Source: Halodesulfovibrio sp. MK-HDV
GTDB lineage: Bacteria > Desulfobacterota > Desulfovibrionia > Desulfovibrionales > Desulfovibrionaceae
Direction of reading: 5' to 3'
NCBI RefSeq assembly: GCF_009914765.1
Contig: NZ_WYDS01000016.1
Span: 1 to 64,000, forward strand
Length of the DNA stretch: 64,000 nucleotides
The position numbers and the translations under genes are program-made. Positions 1-8,098 of this stretch are shown in pieces (positions within the stretch are counted from its first letter, which is position 1; every line of letters begins with the position of its first letter). A model generated the notes under the pieces. It worked only from the letters and a program-made list of their open reading frames with translations, had not been told where the DNA came from and searched no databases.

Positions 1-9
1 ATTTAGGCA

Positions 10-2007
10 TTACGCACCGGCCATAAGCAAATGTTCACGGATGGATTGTGCATCCTGCTTGCCTTCCGTGGTAATAATCACCTTGCCAATCGTCTGAGTT
101 CGGCTCTGGCTGTTGGACTGTGCGTTAATAATTTTTTGCTGTACGCCACCTGCAGGAACTTTGGCAGTACGCGGCGCTTCAAGAGAAGGAGAGGAAGAAG
201 GGGTAGGCATTACTGGAGCTACCGCCTCCTGCTGAGGCACCATAAGTTCCGGCATTGGTGCAACTGGTGTAGCTGCCACTGTAAACTCAGACATAGGCGC
301 AACGGCTTCTTGTTGAGCCATTGCAAGCTCAGGCATGGGAGCAACCGGTGCAGCAACTTCTGAAATCTCCTGCGTTGTGGAAATATCCACCCCGGGGAGC
401 AGATTCATTTTTTCCAAAACCCAATGTACTGCACCACCGAGCGAATCAAACCATTTAAGAATGGACTTGAACACGCCCTCAAAACCTTCATCAAAAAAGG
501 TGAAAAGCAGCCCGATAGGCGTAAACAGCTTTACAAAGTCAAAAGCGGCATACAGGGCTTCGCTCCATCCGGCATCAGTAAACGCTGCTGCCAGATCGTC
601 CCACCAGTAAATCAACGCACCAACTGCGGCTACAACACCAATAATTGCAGCAATAATCCATGTGCCAGGGAAACCCCACAACGCAAAGTTAGCAAGCCAC
701 TGGGAACCGGAATACGCGGTCCATATACCTTTACTCCATGCAACAGCTTTACCTAACGGGCCAAAAATTGTACTTAGTCCCAGCGTAGCAATACTCATAA
801 GTCCAGAGGCTGCAGCTGCAGCACCAAGAATGCCAGCAAAGCCGATAAGCACAACCGCACCATACCCAACCCAGCGCGTAAGGTTTGGAAACTCCTGCGA
901 CCAGCCAAGCATTGTTGCAGATCCATTCGCAAAGGCATCAATAATAGGATTAATTGCAGGCAGCAAAGCCTGTCCCAGAACAGTTGTAAGAGCACGCCCA
1001 CCGGCAGAAAGTCTGTCGAACGGATCAACCATTCCCTTTGCCATCTGCTCCGCCTTGCTCATGCCATTCACGTTACCAAGCTTTGCAATAGATTCGCTAA
1101 GACTGTCAGTGTCCGACATAAGCAGCTTAATAAGAGAAACTGCCTCATCCGATCCAAACGCTTTTTTAAGCTCATCACCTTCTGCAACGTCCAGCGTATC
1201 GCCAAACTTGCCTTTAAGCTTGGTAAGAATATCCATCATGCCGAGCATGTTGCCGTTGGCGTCTGTAAAATCCAGCCCAAGCTTTTCCTGTGCGCCGCCA
1301 ATACCGGAAAGAAACGACTTGTACTTAGTACCAGCTTCACTGCCGGACATAGTCGCCTGCAGGCTGCCCATAACCGCCATCTGCTCTGCCATATCAATTC
1401 CGGCAGCAGTAGCGTTGGCACCAATGGCAGTAAACGCGGCAGACATTTGCGAACCCGTGGTTTTAAACATCTGAACAGCCGTTGCAGTTTTACCCGCAAG
1501 CTGCTCTACCCACGTGGCCTTGCCCATCTCGTTTGCTTGCGCTTTAAAAATGCCGAACATTGTACCGGTGTAATCGGTAATGGTAGCAGCATCTGCTTTG
1601 GTTGCTTTTGCAAGCACGTTGGAAGCCCTGGTAAAACTTGCCAGCTCGTTGCCTGTTAAGCCGGAAATGGAAGATTGAATATCATACGCAGAAGCCGCAA
1701 CAGCATCCGCAGCCACTCCATAATCTATGGAAAAACCAAGTGCTGCACGGTTCAATTTGCCGAGCGCTGCGCTATCAACATCAAGGCTGCCAACTTCCGC
1801 CAGTGCCCTATTCAAGTCCCGCGCTGGGGAAAGCATGGCATCAAGCCCCTGCCCAGCACCCCACATGCCCGCAGCGCCAACACCAATTTGCGTAAATGAC
1901 TTACGTGCGTGCCCTGCAAGGCCATCCAGTTTCTTTTGGATTTTGCCTACAGGGCCGGTAACATCATCTTTAAGTCCAAGCTTAAACCAAAGTTTTTCCA
2001 TCCACAC
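10..2007 (-). CDS. Phage tail tape measure protein
   Basis: About 665 residues, read leftward, last of the visible tail genes. It matches the TP901/P2-T class of tape measure proteins, which set tail length and occupy the tail tube. The first 360 residues are Ala/Gly-rich and helical. Residues about 370-500 hold several hydrophobic stretches, as usual for proteins that later contact the host membrane. The tail is Pro/Met/Gln-rich with a duplicated VAPMPEL...QQEAVAPM unit. The start is GTG at 2007, with an in-frame ATG two codons later. It directly follows the tail-assembly chaperone pair, the normal order in long-tailed phages. Confidence 0.9.
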   Translation of the reverse strand: MWMEKLWFKLGLKDDVTGPVGKIQKKLDGLAGHARKSFTQIGVGAAGMWGAGQGLDAMLSPARDLNRALAEVGSLDVDSAALGKLNRAALGFSIDYGVAADAVAASAYDIQSSISGLTGNELASFTRASNVLAKATKADAATITDYTGTMFGIFKAQANEMGKATWVEQLAGKTATAVQMFKTTGSQMSAAFTAIGANATAAGIDMAEQMAVMGSLQATMSGSEAGTKYKSFLSGIGGAQEKLGLDFTDANGNMLGMMDILTKLKGKFGDTLDVAEGDELKKAFGSDEAVSLIKLLMSDTDSLSESIAKLGNVNGMSKAEQMAKGMVDPFDRLSAGGRALTTVLGQALLPAINPIIDAFANGSATMLGWSQEFPNLTRWVGYGAVVLIGFAGILGAAAAASGLMSIATLGLSTIFGPLGKAVAWSKGIWTAYSGSQWLANFALWGFPGTWIIAAIIGVVAAVGALIYWWDDLAAAFTDAGWSEALYAAFDFVKLFTPIGLLFTFFDEGFEGVFKSILKWFDSLGGAVHWVLEKMNLLPGVDISTTQEISEVAAPVAPMPELAMAQQEAVAPMSEFTVAATPVAPMPELMVPQQEAVAPVMPTPSSSPSLEAPRTAKVPAGGVQQKIINAQSNSQSRTQTIGKVIITTEGKQDAQSIREHLLMAGA

Positions 2008-2010
2008 GTG

Positions 2011-2468
2011 CTAACCACCAAATGCCTTTGCTATGCCGTTGCACACAGCTATTTCCATTTTGTGCCAGTAGTCTTTTTCTAAAAACATGGCCTCGCCCAT
2101 ACAGCGCTCTGTAACTTCACGCTCCGGAAACCATTTACGCGTCAGTGCAAGCATCTGCTCCAAGGCATTATGTTCCATGCCCTCTGCAATGCTTTCTACT
2201 TTCCCAACGTAATCGTAACCTTCGGCTTGTAGCTGCTAAGAACTGCTGCGGCCAACTCAATGGCAACGCCTGGCTGTTCAAGCTGATCCCGAAGCGCGTC
2301 TTTGCATTCAGTCTTCACCGTACGCATGAGAAAATTGTGACACGGGTTAATCTTGTCCGTTGGCTGCATCTCGTTTGCGTAGGTGTTAAACGCATCCAGC
2401 GTCACATCAAAGGCAAGGTCAGTTCCATTAACAGTAAGAGAAATAGTTTTATCCACGGTACGCTCCAC
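2011..2468 (-). CDS. Tail assembly chaperone, -1 frameshift long form (E/E' or G/GT-like)
   Basis: A -1 slip on the heptamer at 2199-2205 takes ribosomes past the TAG at 2196-2198. They then read 62 more codons (GTA GAA AGC..., ending ...AKAFGG) to the TAG at 2011-2013, just before the tape measure start. The predicted fusion is about 152 residues. The extension frame is open across the whole 2014-2228 interval and contains acidic/aromatic helical sequence, while no normally initiated gene fits there. In lambda and P2 such fusions are made at a low ratio and are needed for tail assembly. The fusion is inferred; the heptamer and both frames are seen directly. Confidence 0.8.
2196..2468 (-). 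CDS. Phage tail assembly chaperone, short form (gpE/gpG-like)
   Basis: This 90-residue protein sits immediately before the tape measure gene. It starts with GTG at 2468, overlapping the TAG of the gene upstream. It resembles the small tail-assembly chaperones of Mu/P2-like phages, which keep the tape measure soluble while the tail is built. Its last codons are TTG GGA AAG TAG, so the end of the gene is a G GGA AAG heptamer, the slippery sequence of lambda G-GT. The role rests on position and on this signal more than on recognised sequence similarity. Confidence 0.75.
   Translation of the reverse strand: MERTVDKTISLTVNGTDLAFDVTLDAFNTYANEMQPTDKINPCHNFLMRTVKTECKDALRDQLEQPGVAIELAAAVLSSYKPKVTITLGK
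2199..2205 (-). promoter_or_regulatory. Programmed -1 ribosomal frameshift slippery site
   Basis: On the coding strand this reads GGGAAAG, split in the zero frame as G GGA AAG and followed at once by TAG. It fits X XXY YYZ and is the same heptamer used by lambda G-GT. I did not see an obvious strong pseudoknot downstream. Confidence 0.8.
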
Positions 2469-2705
2469 CTATTTGGTATTAATAAGCTGAAAGAGCTGTT
2501 CAAACCGCTTATCAAAACGATCCTCAAAGCCTGCCAGCATTTTTTCTAAATCCTGTTTGGAAGTGTAATTGCGCGCCACATACAGCTTAAAGTCCTGCAA
2601 CTGGCTACGACTCGACTGCGCGTACTGGAACAAATAAACATTCCACATAAGCACAAACGGCCACACGTAACGCGCAATCCACTCAAAAATTTCTGCTCCT
2701 TCCAT
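2469..2705 (-). CDS. Small membrane protein of the lysis region
   Basis: This 78-residue protein has one N-terminal hydrophobic segment (about residues 8-27, rich in W/F/V/L) followed by a charged helical, coiled-coil-like region. It starts directly after the holin stop and its stop abuts the chaperone GTG, so all are translationally coupled. The topology would suit an inner-membrane spanin or an accessory holin, but I recognise no family. It lies between holin and chaperone, where Mu-like and HP1-like phages often carry an uncharacterised one-TM protein. Confidence 0.55.
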   Translation of the reverse strand: MEGAEIFEWIARYVWPFVLMWNVYLFQYAQSSRSQLQDFKLYVARNYTSKQDLEKMLAGFEDRFDKRFEQLFQLINTK

Positions 2706-3119
2706 CTACAGCCCTGCTTTTACCTGCTGCTTTTTATCGTACGAACGGGAGGCAGAGTATCCAAGGTAGCCGGAGCCAAACAACACCCACAACGGTTCCG
2801 GAATTGCCTCAAACATAAGCTTCAAATTAGCCGCCGCCTGTTTCATCTGTACCGGCCACCAAACGCCCACAATGCTCCCAAGCACCACAAGCAATATTAC
2901 CCCGTACATCACATACAAAAACATAGGCCGCGCTCTGCTTGTCCACTTATCCTTGCTCTGTGCCTCAGCAACAATTGCAGAATACCGCGCGTTAAGCTGC
3001 GCAAGCTCGCCATTCTGCTCCATCTGCCGCAGTTCGCTTGTTGCCTTCGCCTGTTGTGCAGGGTCAGGAAAAATGCGTTTAATCAGCGTATCGCCAAGGT
3101 TGATTAAATCTCCAAGCAT
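2706..3119 (-). CDS. Holin, 3-TM GTA/phage type
   Basis: This 137-residue protein has an N-terminal amphipathic part (residues 1-60), a strong hydrophobic segment around residues 66-90 and a second around 105-122, with a basic C-terminus. The pattern 'SRARPMFLYVMYGVI' followed by 'PEPLWVLFGSGYLGYSASRS' is typical of the holin_3TM family found in gene transfer agents and tailed phages. It would form the inner-membrane lesion that lets the endolysin out. It lies one base from the lysozyme-like gene upstream. Confidence 0.75.
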   Translation of the reverse strand: MLGDLINLGDTLIKRIFPDPAQQAKATSELRQMEQNGELAQLNARYSAIVAEAQSKDKWTSRARPMFLYVMYGVILLVVLGSIVGVWWPVQMKQAAANLKLMFEAIPEPLWVLFGSGYLGYSASRSYDKKQQVKAGL

Positions 3120-3120
3120 A

Positions 3121-3525
3121 CTACACCCGCGCCAGCTGGCAGCCTTCCATAATCACTTCCGGATCATACGGATTAACGCCATTTTCATGCACAATGATCA
3201 CTGCAACCAAGTCTTCCAAATGGTCAGCAACGCGAATAACTTCATCCACGTCAACACCCACACGCTGCGCCACATGCTCCACATACGAATCTGTGTCGTT
3301 TTCCACCGGCGGTGCCCAGCGGTTAACAATCCCTTCAACCGTATTAATCCCATGCTTGCGCTCATACGTAAGCAAAGTTCTGCCCATAGCGCGAACGCCA
3401 TGCTGCGGATCTACAAACGTACAAAAATCGTCGTCCAATTGATCTTCCGCCAAGCCCTTCCAGTCAGCACCGTGCCGAATGTTTCCCGGGTTGTTATTAC
3501 GAATCCCACGTGGTGCTCTACCCAT
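3121..3525 (-). CDS. Phage lysozyme-like / virion-associated protein
   Basis: Start chosen at 3525, with AGGAGG seven bases upstream; the longer frame reaching 3621 would overlap the zinc-finger gene and lacks such a site. The 134-residue product opens with 'RGIRNNNPGNIR', a signature of a large family of short phage proteins usually annotated as structural proteins or peptidoglycan hydrolases. It is followed by conserved 'FxDPQHGVRAMGRTL' and 'PPVENDTDSYV'. Position beside the holin suggests the endolysin. Catalysis is inferred, since I cannot assign the acidic residue with certainty. Confidence 0.6.
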   Translation of the reverse strand: MGRAPRGIRNNNPGNIRHGADWKGLAEDQLDDDFCTFVDPQHGVRAMGRTLLTYERKHGINTVEGIVNRWAPPVENDTDSYVEHVAQRVGVDVDEVIRVADHLEDLVAVIIVHENGVNPYDPEVIMEGCQLARV

Positions 3526-3724
3526 ACGCTGCCTCCTGTTCTGTTTGGCATTCAATACACAGCCTGCAACCCACAACTGCCTCACGCCTAGCTTCCGGAA
3601 TAGCCTCCCCGCACTCGTCACAATGCGTTAAGCTTTCCCCGCAGCCACGTGCAGCCTGTGCCTCTGCAATGGCAGATTGAATAATCCGCTGTTCAATCTC
3701 AGACGCTCTATCAAACTGGTCCAC
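3518..3724 (-). CDS. TraR/DksA-type C4 zinc finger protein
   Basis: This 68-residue protein has a helical N-terminus (residues 1-30) and a Cys4 cluster of the form CDECG...CRLCIEC, the dksA/traR zinc finger. Homologues encoded by F plasmid and by P2-like phages bind RNA polymerase in the secondary channel and mimic ppGpp/DksA control. It overlaps the start of the lysozyme-like gene by a few bases, indicating coupling. A role in tuning host transcription during the late phase is inferred from the family. Confidence 0.8.
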   Translation of the reverse strand: MDQFDRASEIEQRIIQSAIAEAQAARGCGESLTHCDECGEAIPEARREAVVGCRLCIECQTEQEAAYG

Positions 3725-4177
3725 CTACAGCAGCCCCTCTGTCTCGTCCTTACGCAAATAAGGAACACCGCCAATGCGCACAAAGTTAGGCGAAGTAACG
3801 TCAAAGCTCACCTTACGCAGCAGCTTTTCGCCGCCCTTAGAGTCCACATCTAAAATAGAGCTCAGTTTAAGTTTACAGCCAAACGCCTCCACCTTGTCTT
3901 CTTCGCCATCAGCAGTTTTGCCGTAAAACAACAAGTCAAAAGGCTTTAAACCGCGATACGAACCCGCAGCCTTAGCCGCTTCCTTAATCAGCTTAAAGTT
4001 AGCAATGTCCAACTCAAGCTCACCACTGGCAGAAACATCACCGTCCACATGCCCGTTCGGTACGCCGCCGTCAGAAGCAACAGCCGTGTTGTCCGTAATG
4101 TCCAGCGTGGCCTTAGCAACACGCACGCGCATATCGCCAACCGTTACATCAATATTTTTTCCGCTTAGTCTTTGCAT
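3725..4177 (-). CDS. Phage tail tube protein, DUF2597 family
   Basis: The start at 4177 (MQRLSGKNIDVTVGDMR) is preceded by AAGGGA five bases upstream; upstream in-frame sequence belongs to a repeat element. The 150-residue product carries the family hallmarks 'ATLDITDNTAV', 'GYVDGDVSASGE'-like and 'GLKPFDLLFYGK'. HP1- and K139-type phages have this protein next to the sheath, and it is the equivalent of the P2 tail tube FII. It forms the inner tube through which DNA passes. Its neighbour upstream is the sheath gene, separated by the 220-bp repeat. Confidence 0.8.
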   Translation of the reverse strand: MQRLSGKNIDVTVGDMRVRVAKATLDITDNTAVASDGGVPNGHVDGDVSASGELELDIANFKLIKEAAKAAGSYRGLKPFDLLFYGKTADGEEDKVEAFGCKLKLSSILDVDSKGGEKLLRKVSFDVTSPNFVRIGGVPYLRKDETEGLL

Positions 4178-4224
4178 TAAAGTCCCTTCTTTTTTTGTCT
4201 CCGACGGCGCTTCGCAGCGGGATG

Positions 4225-4442
4225 TCTCCGACGGCCAGAGAACCTTTTTGAAAAAAGGCTTCTCTGGACTCTCCAAAAACTTTTACTTGCGAGGTCAGCC
4301 CGTCACCAAACATGTTGGAAAGCTTTATGGGAACAACCCTGCTCAATCAGAGAAAGGTGGTGGTGCGTAAGCCGCGATAAAGCTTAAGCAACAAAACTAA
4401 CTCGCAGGTAAAAATTTTAGGAAGGGGGTCTGGGGGAGGCAT
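4225..4442. repeat. Dispersed intergenic repeat, copy A (paired hairpin arms around a core)
   Basis: The left arm (about 4229-4287) contains an inverted repeat CCAGAGAACC...GGCTTCTCTGG. The core (about 4288-4410) begins 'GCGAGGTCAGCCCGTCACC'. A right arm begins 'AGGAAGGGGGTCTGGGGGA' near 4421 and is cut short at the sheath gene end. The same arrangement recurs at 11,880-12,140, and a single arm recurs at 8,021-8,090. It separates tube and sheath genes. Confidence 0.7.
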
Positions 4443-4444
4443 CC

Positions 4445-5557
4445 CTACGCATAGTTCTTCAAATCAAGGAGCAGATTACAGGTAATATCCTTGGGGCTGT
4501 TGTACGGTCGCGCTGCCATGTAGATTTCAACCTTGTTTTTGGTCGGCCAACTTATGACAATGTCGCCATCTTTAGGCGGCTCAATTTCTCCAGGGAAAAC
4601 CTCACCGAGAATTTCAACGGCCTTGGCCATCTCAAAGAGCGGTCGCATAAAATAGGATTGATTGGAGACAATGGAAGAAGGGGTAGAATTCAATTTGCGA
4701 TCGGCAATGCGGGACACTGCTAGCGGATAAACTTGACGCATGGCTTTTTGCACCACACGCAGATTTTCGATTACTTGGTAATCGCCGCCGGAAACATCGA
4801 GAAGATGCCCGTCTGTCCAGTACATGCCCTCGTAATCTGGATACCACCACGGCACGGAGTAGCGTGCATCTGCAAGCGCTTTGAGGATGGAACGGTCAAC
4901 AGGTCTGCCAAGCTTGTCTTGCGGTTTGTTGGACCATTCGCCGAGGAGATTACCGGTTGCTACTCGCATTGGAGAATCCGCCACGGTTACAGCTCTGTTG
5001 GCCAAGCGTCCTGCATAGGTGCCTAGCTCGTGTCCCCATAAGTATGGAACAACGGATACGGTATCCGCGCGCAGTCCTGTCAGTACAGCAATGGCTGCTT
5101 CTGTGTATGTGGCCCAAGAATCTGCTACTGGATCAAGCTTGCGGAAGGCGGCAAGAAACAGCGTTGGACGCATATATTCTGCCATCACTTCGGCCTGCTT
5201 TGTCTGCATGGCTTCAAGCTCTGTGGTTTTGGTTACGGGATCTGCAATCACAAAGCCTTCAACGCTTTTTTGCTCCATCACGTAATCAACTGCTTCTTTC
5301 CATGTAAGCACACCATCGAGCACAAACACGCAGGCATTCCAGTTTTGTCCGGCATTAACTTTTGCCGCTTCAACCTGAGTTTTCAGTACGCTTTCAGCCT
5401 CGCCAAGTACGGCATCGAGGTCGGTGTCTGTATTCACCATATGCAAGCTGCCGCGTCCGGTTTCTCCCAGCCCGATAAAGCAGAAAAAGCGTTCTACTTC
5501 TTTAAACGGCCCTTGGTTCCGGTTAAGGCGGTTAACTTGCACTACAGGAGTTGCCAT
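4445..5557 (-). CDS. Phage tail sheath protein, DUF2586 family
   Basis: About 370 residues. The ATG at 5557 has AGAGG five bases upstream; a GTG two codons earlier is too close to that site. The family is the contractile sheath of HP1/K139-like myophages, recognised by 'FFCFIGLGETGRGSLH' near the N-terminus, 'WSNKPQDKLGRPVDRSIL' in the middle and a C-terminal 'ARPYNSPKDITCNLLLDL'. Its contraction drives the tube through the host envelope. Upstream is the virion-morphogenesis protein, downstream the tube gene. Confidence 0.82.
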   Translation of the reverse strand: MATPVVQVNRLNRNQGPFKEVERFFCFIGLGETGRGSLHMVNTDTDLDAVLGEAESVLKTQVEAAKVNAGQNWNACVFVLDGVLTWKEAVDYVMEQKSVEGFVIADPVTKTTELEAMQTKQAEVMAEYMRPTLFLAAFRKLDPVADSWATYTEAAIAVLTGLRADTVSVVPYLWGHELGTYAGRLANRAVTVADSPMRVATGNLLGEWSNKPQDKLGRPVDRSILKALADARYSVPWWYPDYEGMYWTDGHLLDVSGGDYQVIENLRVVQKAMRQVYPLAVSRIADRKLNSTPSSIVSNQSYFMRPLFEMAKAVEILGEVFPGEIEPPKDGDIVISWPTKNKVEIYMAARPYNSPKDITCNLLLDLKNYA

Positions 5558-5566
5558 TTGCACCTC

Positions 5567-6280
5567 TTATTTCTTGAGTTTTTCTATGGTCTGGCGAGCC
5601 AAGTCTTGTAACATTTCTTTTGCATCGTCTGGCGTTGCACCAAGGAAAGGTCGCGCGGGCGTCTCTACATCCCATCGTGCTTTGCTAAGCCCTGTACCGC
5701 GCATAAATCGCAGTATCCGTCCGGCCTGTCCTAGCGTCATATGTTCACGAATCCACTTTACGGAAACACGCTTTAGCAGTGTCCCCTTGCCGCGTTTTCG
5801 CTTCACCCGCACACGATATCCGGCATCAATAAGAGACTTGGCTTGAGCACGGGTAGCAGGTTTGTTGTAATCTGGCCGCCCGTACACTTTTTCAGCCTTT
5901 TTCTTGCTCCAAGGTTCGGGAATACCCTTCTGGTGCCTGTTGGCAATCTGCCCAGCAATTTTGTTCTCGTAAGTAACTTCCGCAGAATCAGACCCGCGCC
6001 CGTAAACGGTTAAACCTTTGCTCTTACCAACCTTGGCTTTTGCCAGCCCCCGCAGCAAACGCCGCTTATTGCGTGCATCCTTACGCGGTGCCATTGGCAA
6101 ACCTTCAACTGTACGCTGCTGCCGAATATTCAACATGGCCTGCTTACGCACAGCACGCGCCATGGTCATAATAATTTTGCGCTGCTCTCGTGGCGGCATG
6201 GCTAAAATACCCAGCTGCTCTTTAAAGCTAAGAAGAGATTTTCTATCTACAGAAAATTTTAGCGCACTATTGTTCGCCAT
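5567..6280 (-). CDS. Phage virion morphogenesis / tail completion protein
   Basis: This strongly basic 237-residue protein has a helical N-terminus containing 'LGILAMPPREQRKIIMTMAR' and a C-terminus with 'PARPFLGATPDDAKEML', both typical of the phage virion morphogenesis family (P2 S, Mu G-like). These proteins act at the head-proximal end of the tail. It overlaps the GpR-like gene upstream by 14 bases and is followed 10 bases later by the sheath gene. Numerous Arg/Lys in residues 60-190 suggest contact with DNA or acidic tail surfaces, which is inference. Confidence 0.75.
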   Translation of the reverse strand: MANNSALKFSVDRKSLLSFKEQLGILAMPPREQRKIIMTMARAVRKQAMLNIRQQRTVEGLPMAPRKDARNKRRLLRGLAKAKVGKSKGLTVYGRGSDSAEVTYENKIAGQIANRHQKGIPEPWSKKKAEKVYGRPDYNKPATRAQAKSLIDAGYRVRVKRKRGKGTLLKRVSVKWIREHMTLGQAGRILRFMRGTGLSKARWDVETPARPFLGATPDDAKEMLQDLARQTIEKLKK

Positions 6281-6728
6281 GCGCCTTACCGTCCATACCG
6301 GCTAGCTCTTCAGCCACATCAACTGGCACATCTGCCACACGCCATTTTCTGCCATTAAACAGAATAGGCCCTTGCTCATCCGGCACCATCTGCAACGGTT
6401 CTTCAAACTCTATGGCTAGATCAACGTCAGCGGTAAAATCGTCATTCAGACTTGCATCTACTTCCGGATCAGCGAGTCCAACATGGTCACGGTCTTTGTC
6501 GTGGTCATGCAGCCAGCTCATAACTAAAAGCAGCAATTCGCTACTGCTCCCGTTAAACGCTTCCACCTGAATAAGCGCGTCATACTTAAACACGCCAAGC
6601 TCCACACCGTGCCCCAAATCGCGACCAGTGGGGATTGTCTCGCCCCTGTCTGCCACACTCAGCACTTGCTCTTTGGTCAAGTTCGCTGCTTGCAGTAAAA
6701 AGGAGGTGAGCGCTGTAAGCTTCTTCAT
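6267..6728 (-). CDS. R: Tail completion protein GpR-like
   Basis: This 153-residue protein begins 'MKKLTALTSFLLQ' and contains 'FKYDALIQVEAFNG' and 'LLLLVMSWLHDHD', matching the P2 tail completion R family that caps the tail before head joining. Its ATG overlaps the TAA of the preceding frame at 6728-6730 (TAATG). That indicates translational coupling to the head completion gene and supports 6728 as the true end of that gene. Length is normal for the family. Confidence 0.8.
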   Translation of the reverse strand: MKKLTALTSFLLQAANLTKEQVLSVADRGETIPTGRDLGHGVELGVFKYDALIQVEAFNGSSSELLLLVMSWLHDHDKDRDHVGLADPEVDASLNDDFTADVDLAIEFEEPLQMVPDEQGPILFNGRKWRVADVPVDVAEELAGMDGKAHGEQ

Positions 6729-7205
6729 TAAATTAGCTCCACATCAACACGCCCGCTGCCTAAAAAAATCGGCAATGGCTTGTGCTGCATAGGCAAGAAA
6801 GTTTTCCGTTGTCTCTTCGCTTTCCCGCGCTTCATTTCTGGCTGCTTCCCTGCGGTTGATTGTGGCAAACTGAGGTAGAAGCAGCGCCTTGGAGTACGTA
6901 AACACAGCCCGCTTGTAATGTAGCAACGCCGCTGTTTCGTCTCCCAAGGCGCCGCCCTGCTCATCCTCCGGAACGGAGGAAAGGGAGCCACACCCACGCA
7001 TTATCATGTCACGCTTCCATTCAACCAACTGGCGATTCGTCCACACAACGCCTAGCTTCAGGTGATCCACCAACAGCTGCTCTGCATAATCCTGCGGCAG
7101 TCGATAGATTGCTTGAAACTCGGCAACGGTAACGTCCGGCCAGAAACCGTCATTGCGTATAACAACAGTAGAAGATGTAGAAGTGTGTCCGGAGAATGCT
7201 GTCAT
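6728..7205 (-). pseudogene. L: Head completion/stabilisation protein GpL-like, frameshifted at an A7 run
   Basis: From ATG 7205 (AAGGATGAC upstream) the frame reads a GpL-type protein of about 145 residues. At coding-strand T7 (6762-6768) the frame then runs into 'FRQRAC' and a stop at 6744. Removing one T gives '...AIADFLGSGRVDVELI' ending at 6728, the kind of C-terminus expected for GpL, and the stop then overlaps the R start as TAATG. P2 L completes the filled head for tail attachment. Either the sequence carries a one-base error or the gene is damaged. I take error as more likely because the same thing recurs in the window. Confidence 0.75.
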
Positions 7206-7224
7206 TTCGTCATCCTTTTTAGAG

Positions 7225-7284
7225 AGACTGGCTTTTTCAAAAGCTCGGCGTACACGTCGGTATCCAGTTTTTGAAAAGCCAGTC
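7225..7284. repeat. Long imperfect inverted repeat upstream of head completion gene
   Basis: GACTGGCTTTTTCAAAA at the left pairs with TTTTTGAAAAGCCAGTC at the right across a loop of about 25 bases. It lies between the small terminase and head completion genes and could form a hairpin in the late transcript. It has no clear U-tract on the leftward strand, so it is more likely an mRNA processing or stability element than a terminator. Confidence 0.55.
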
Positions 7285-7305
7285 TTCTCGGGGGTCGAGG
7301 AGTAC

Positions 7306-8004
7306 CTAGCTTACGTCTCGTGTGGCGCGCTTCCTACAATCTGCCAAGGCAGTTTTGACCTTGGCTCCCAGAGAAAGCGCCTCTTCCAGCACGTCCACTG
7401 CTGCTGTAAATTTTTCTGCACGGGCAAGATTAAGCCCCTGCTGTCGATAAAACTTCGCGGTCACTTCGTCCGGCAAATCCCACGGCTGACAGCAAACACC
7501 GTCTGCATGGTTAAACACCGTTGCAAAATACGGCTGCACGCTACGGCCTGCATCGTATTCAGCATCTGCCCATTCTAAAATTGCATCCGCTACAAAAATC
7601 TCAACGGTTCTATTAAACCGCTCCGGCAAAGCAACGCCCGCTTCAATGCACCACAAAGCATACGTAACAGCAGAATCCAGTTCGCCAGTGTCAAACAGCC
7701 AAACCAAATACCAGCCAAGCAGCTCATGCTTAACGGAACTCGCACGCAGTCGCTCAACATACCCAGCGTACTTGTCCACCAAAGTGCGCTTAACATCTGC
7801 CTTGCGTTCGCGAGAATTAATCCCCTTCAGGCTCTTCAAATCCTGCTCAAGCGCCTTGTCCAACAAAGCACCAAGTTGCTGATTCCCAATCAAGCCCGAA
7901 GGCGCAACCTTCAGCGTGTCCGGCTTCTCCGGCTCAGGCTGCCCCGCCTTCGCACGCTCTTTCTGCGCTCGTACTTTTTGCTGATATGTGAGCATCAAAC
8001 TCAT
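7306..8004 (-). CDS. M: Terminase small subunit GpM-like
   Basis: This 232-residue protein starts 'MSLMLTYQQKVRAQ', with AGGGGA upstream of the ATG, and contains 'LDKALEQDLKSLKGI', 'YVERLRASSVKHELLGWYLVWLFD' and 'EWADAEYDAGRSVQPYF', the conserved blocks of the P2 M family. The small subunit recognises cos and hands DNA to the large subunit P for packaging. It lies between capsid N and head completion L, as in P2 (O-N-M-L). The C-terminus 'AVDVLEEALSLGAKVKTALADCRKR' is the usual helical end. Confidence 0.88.
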   Translation of the reverse strand: MSLMLTYQQKVRAQKERAKAGQPEPEKPDTLKVAPSGLIGNQQLGALLDKALEQDLKSLKGINSRERKADVKRTLVDKYAGYVERLRASSVKHELLGWYLVWLFDTGELDSAVTYALWCIEAGVALPERFNRTVEIFVADAILEWADAEYDAGRSVQPYFATVFNHADGVCCQPWDLPDEVTAKFYRQQGLNLARAEKFTAAVDVLEEALSLGAKVKTALADCRKRATRDVS

Positions 8005-8020
8005 AACGATCCCCTAATAA

Positions 8021-8090
8021 AAGTTTTAGGAAGGGGGTCTGGGGGAGAACCCTTTTCCAAAAGGGTTTCCCCCAGCCGCCGGAGGCATCA
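8021..8090. repeat. Dispersed intergenic repeat, copy B (single arm)
   Basis: One arm of the element at 4225-4442 and 11,880-12,140. It reads AAAAGTTTTAGGAAGGGGGT, then a hairpin GGGGGAGAACCC...GGGTTTCCCCC, ending CCGCCGGAGGC. It lies between capsid and small terminase genes and has no core or partner arm. Confidence 0.65.
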
Positions 8091-8098
8091 AAACAGTC

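Noticed and set aside
662-1474. Rightward 270-codon frame opposite the tape measure gene
   Set aside because: It is antisense to a well-supported tail gene and its product is a Ser/Pro-rich shadow without recognisable domains.
4149-4346. Leftward frame in repeat copy A, matching a similar frame at 11,642-11,992
   Set aside because: The shared peptide 'KVFGESREAFFQKGSLA' is explained by the shared DNA repeat. Neither frame has a ribosome site and one overlaps the terminase gene antisense.
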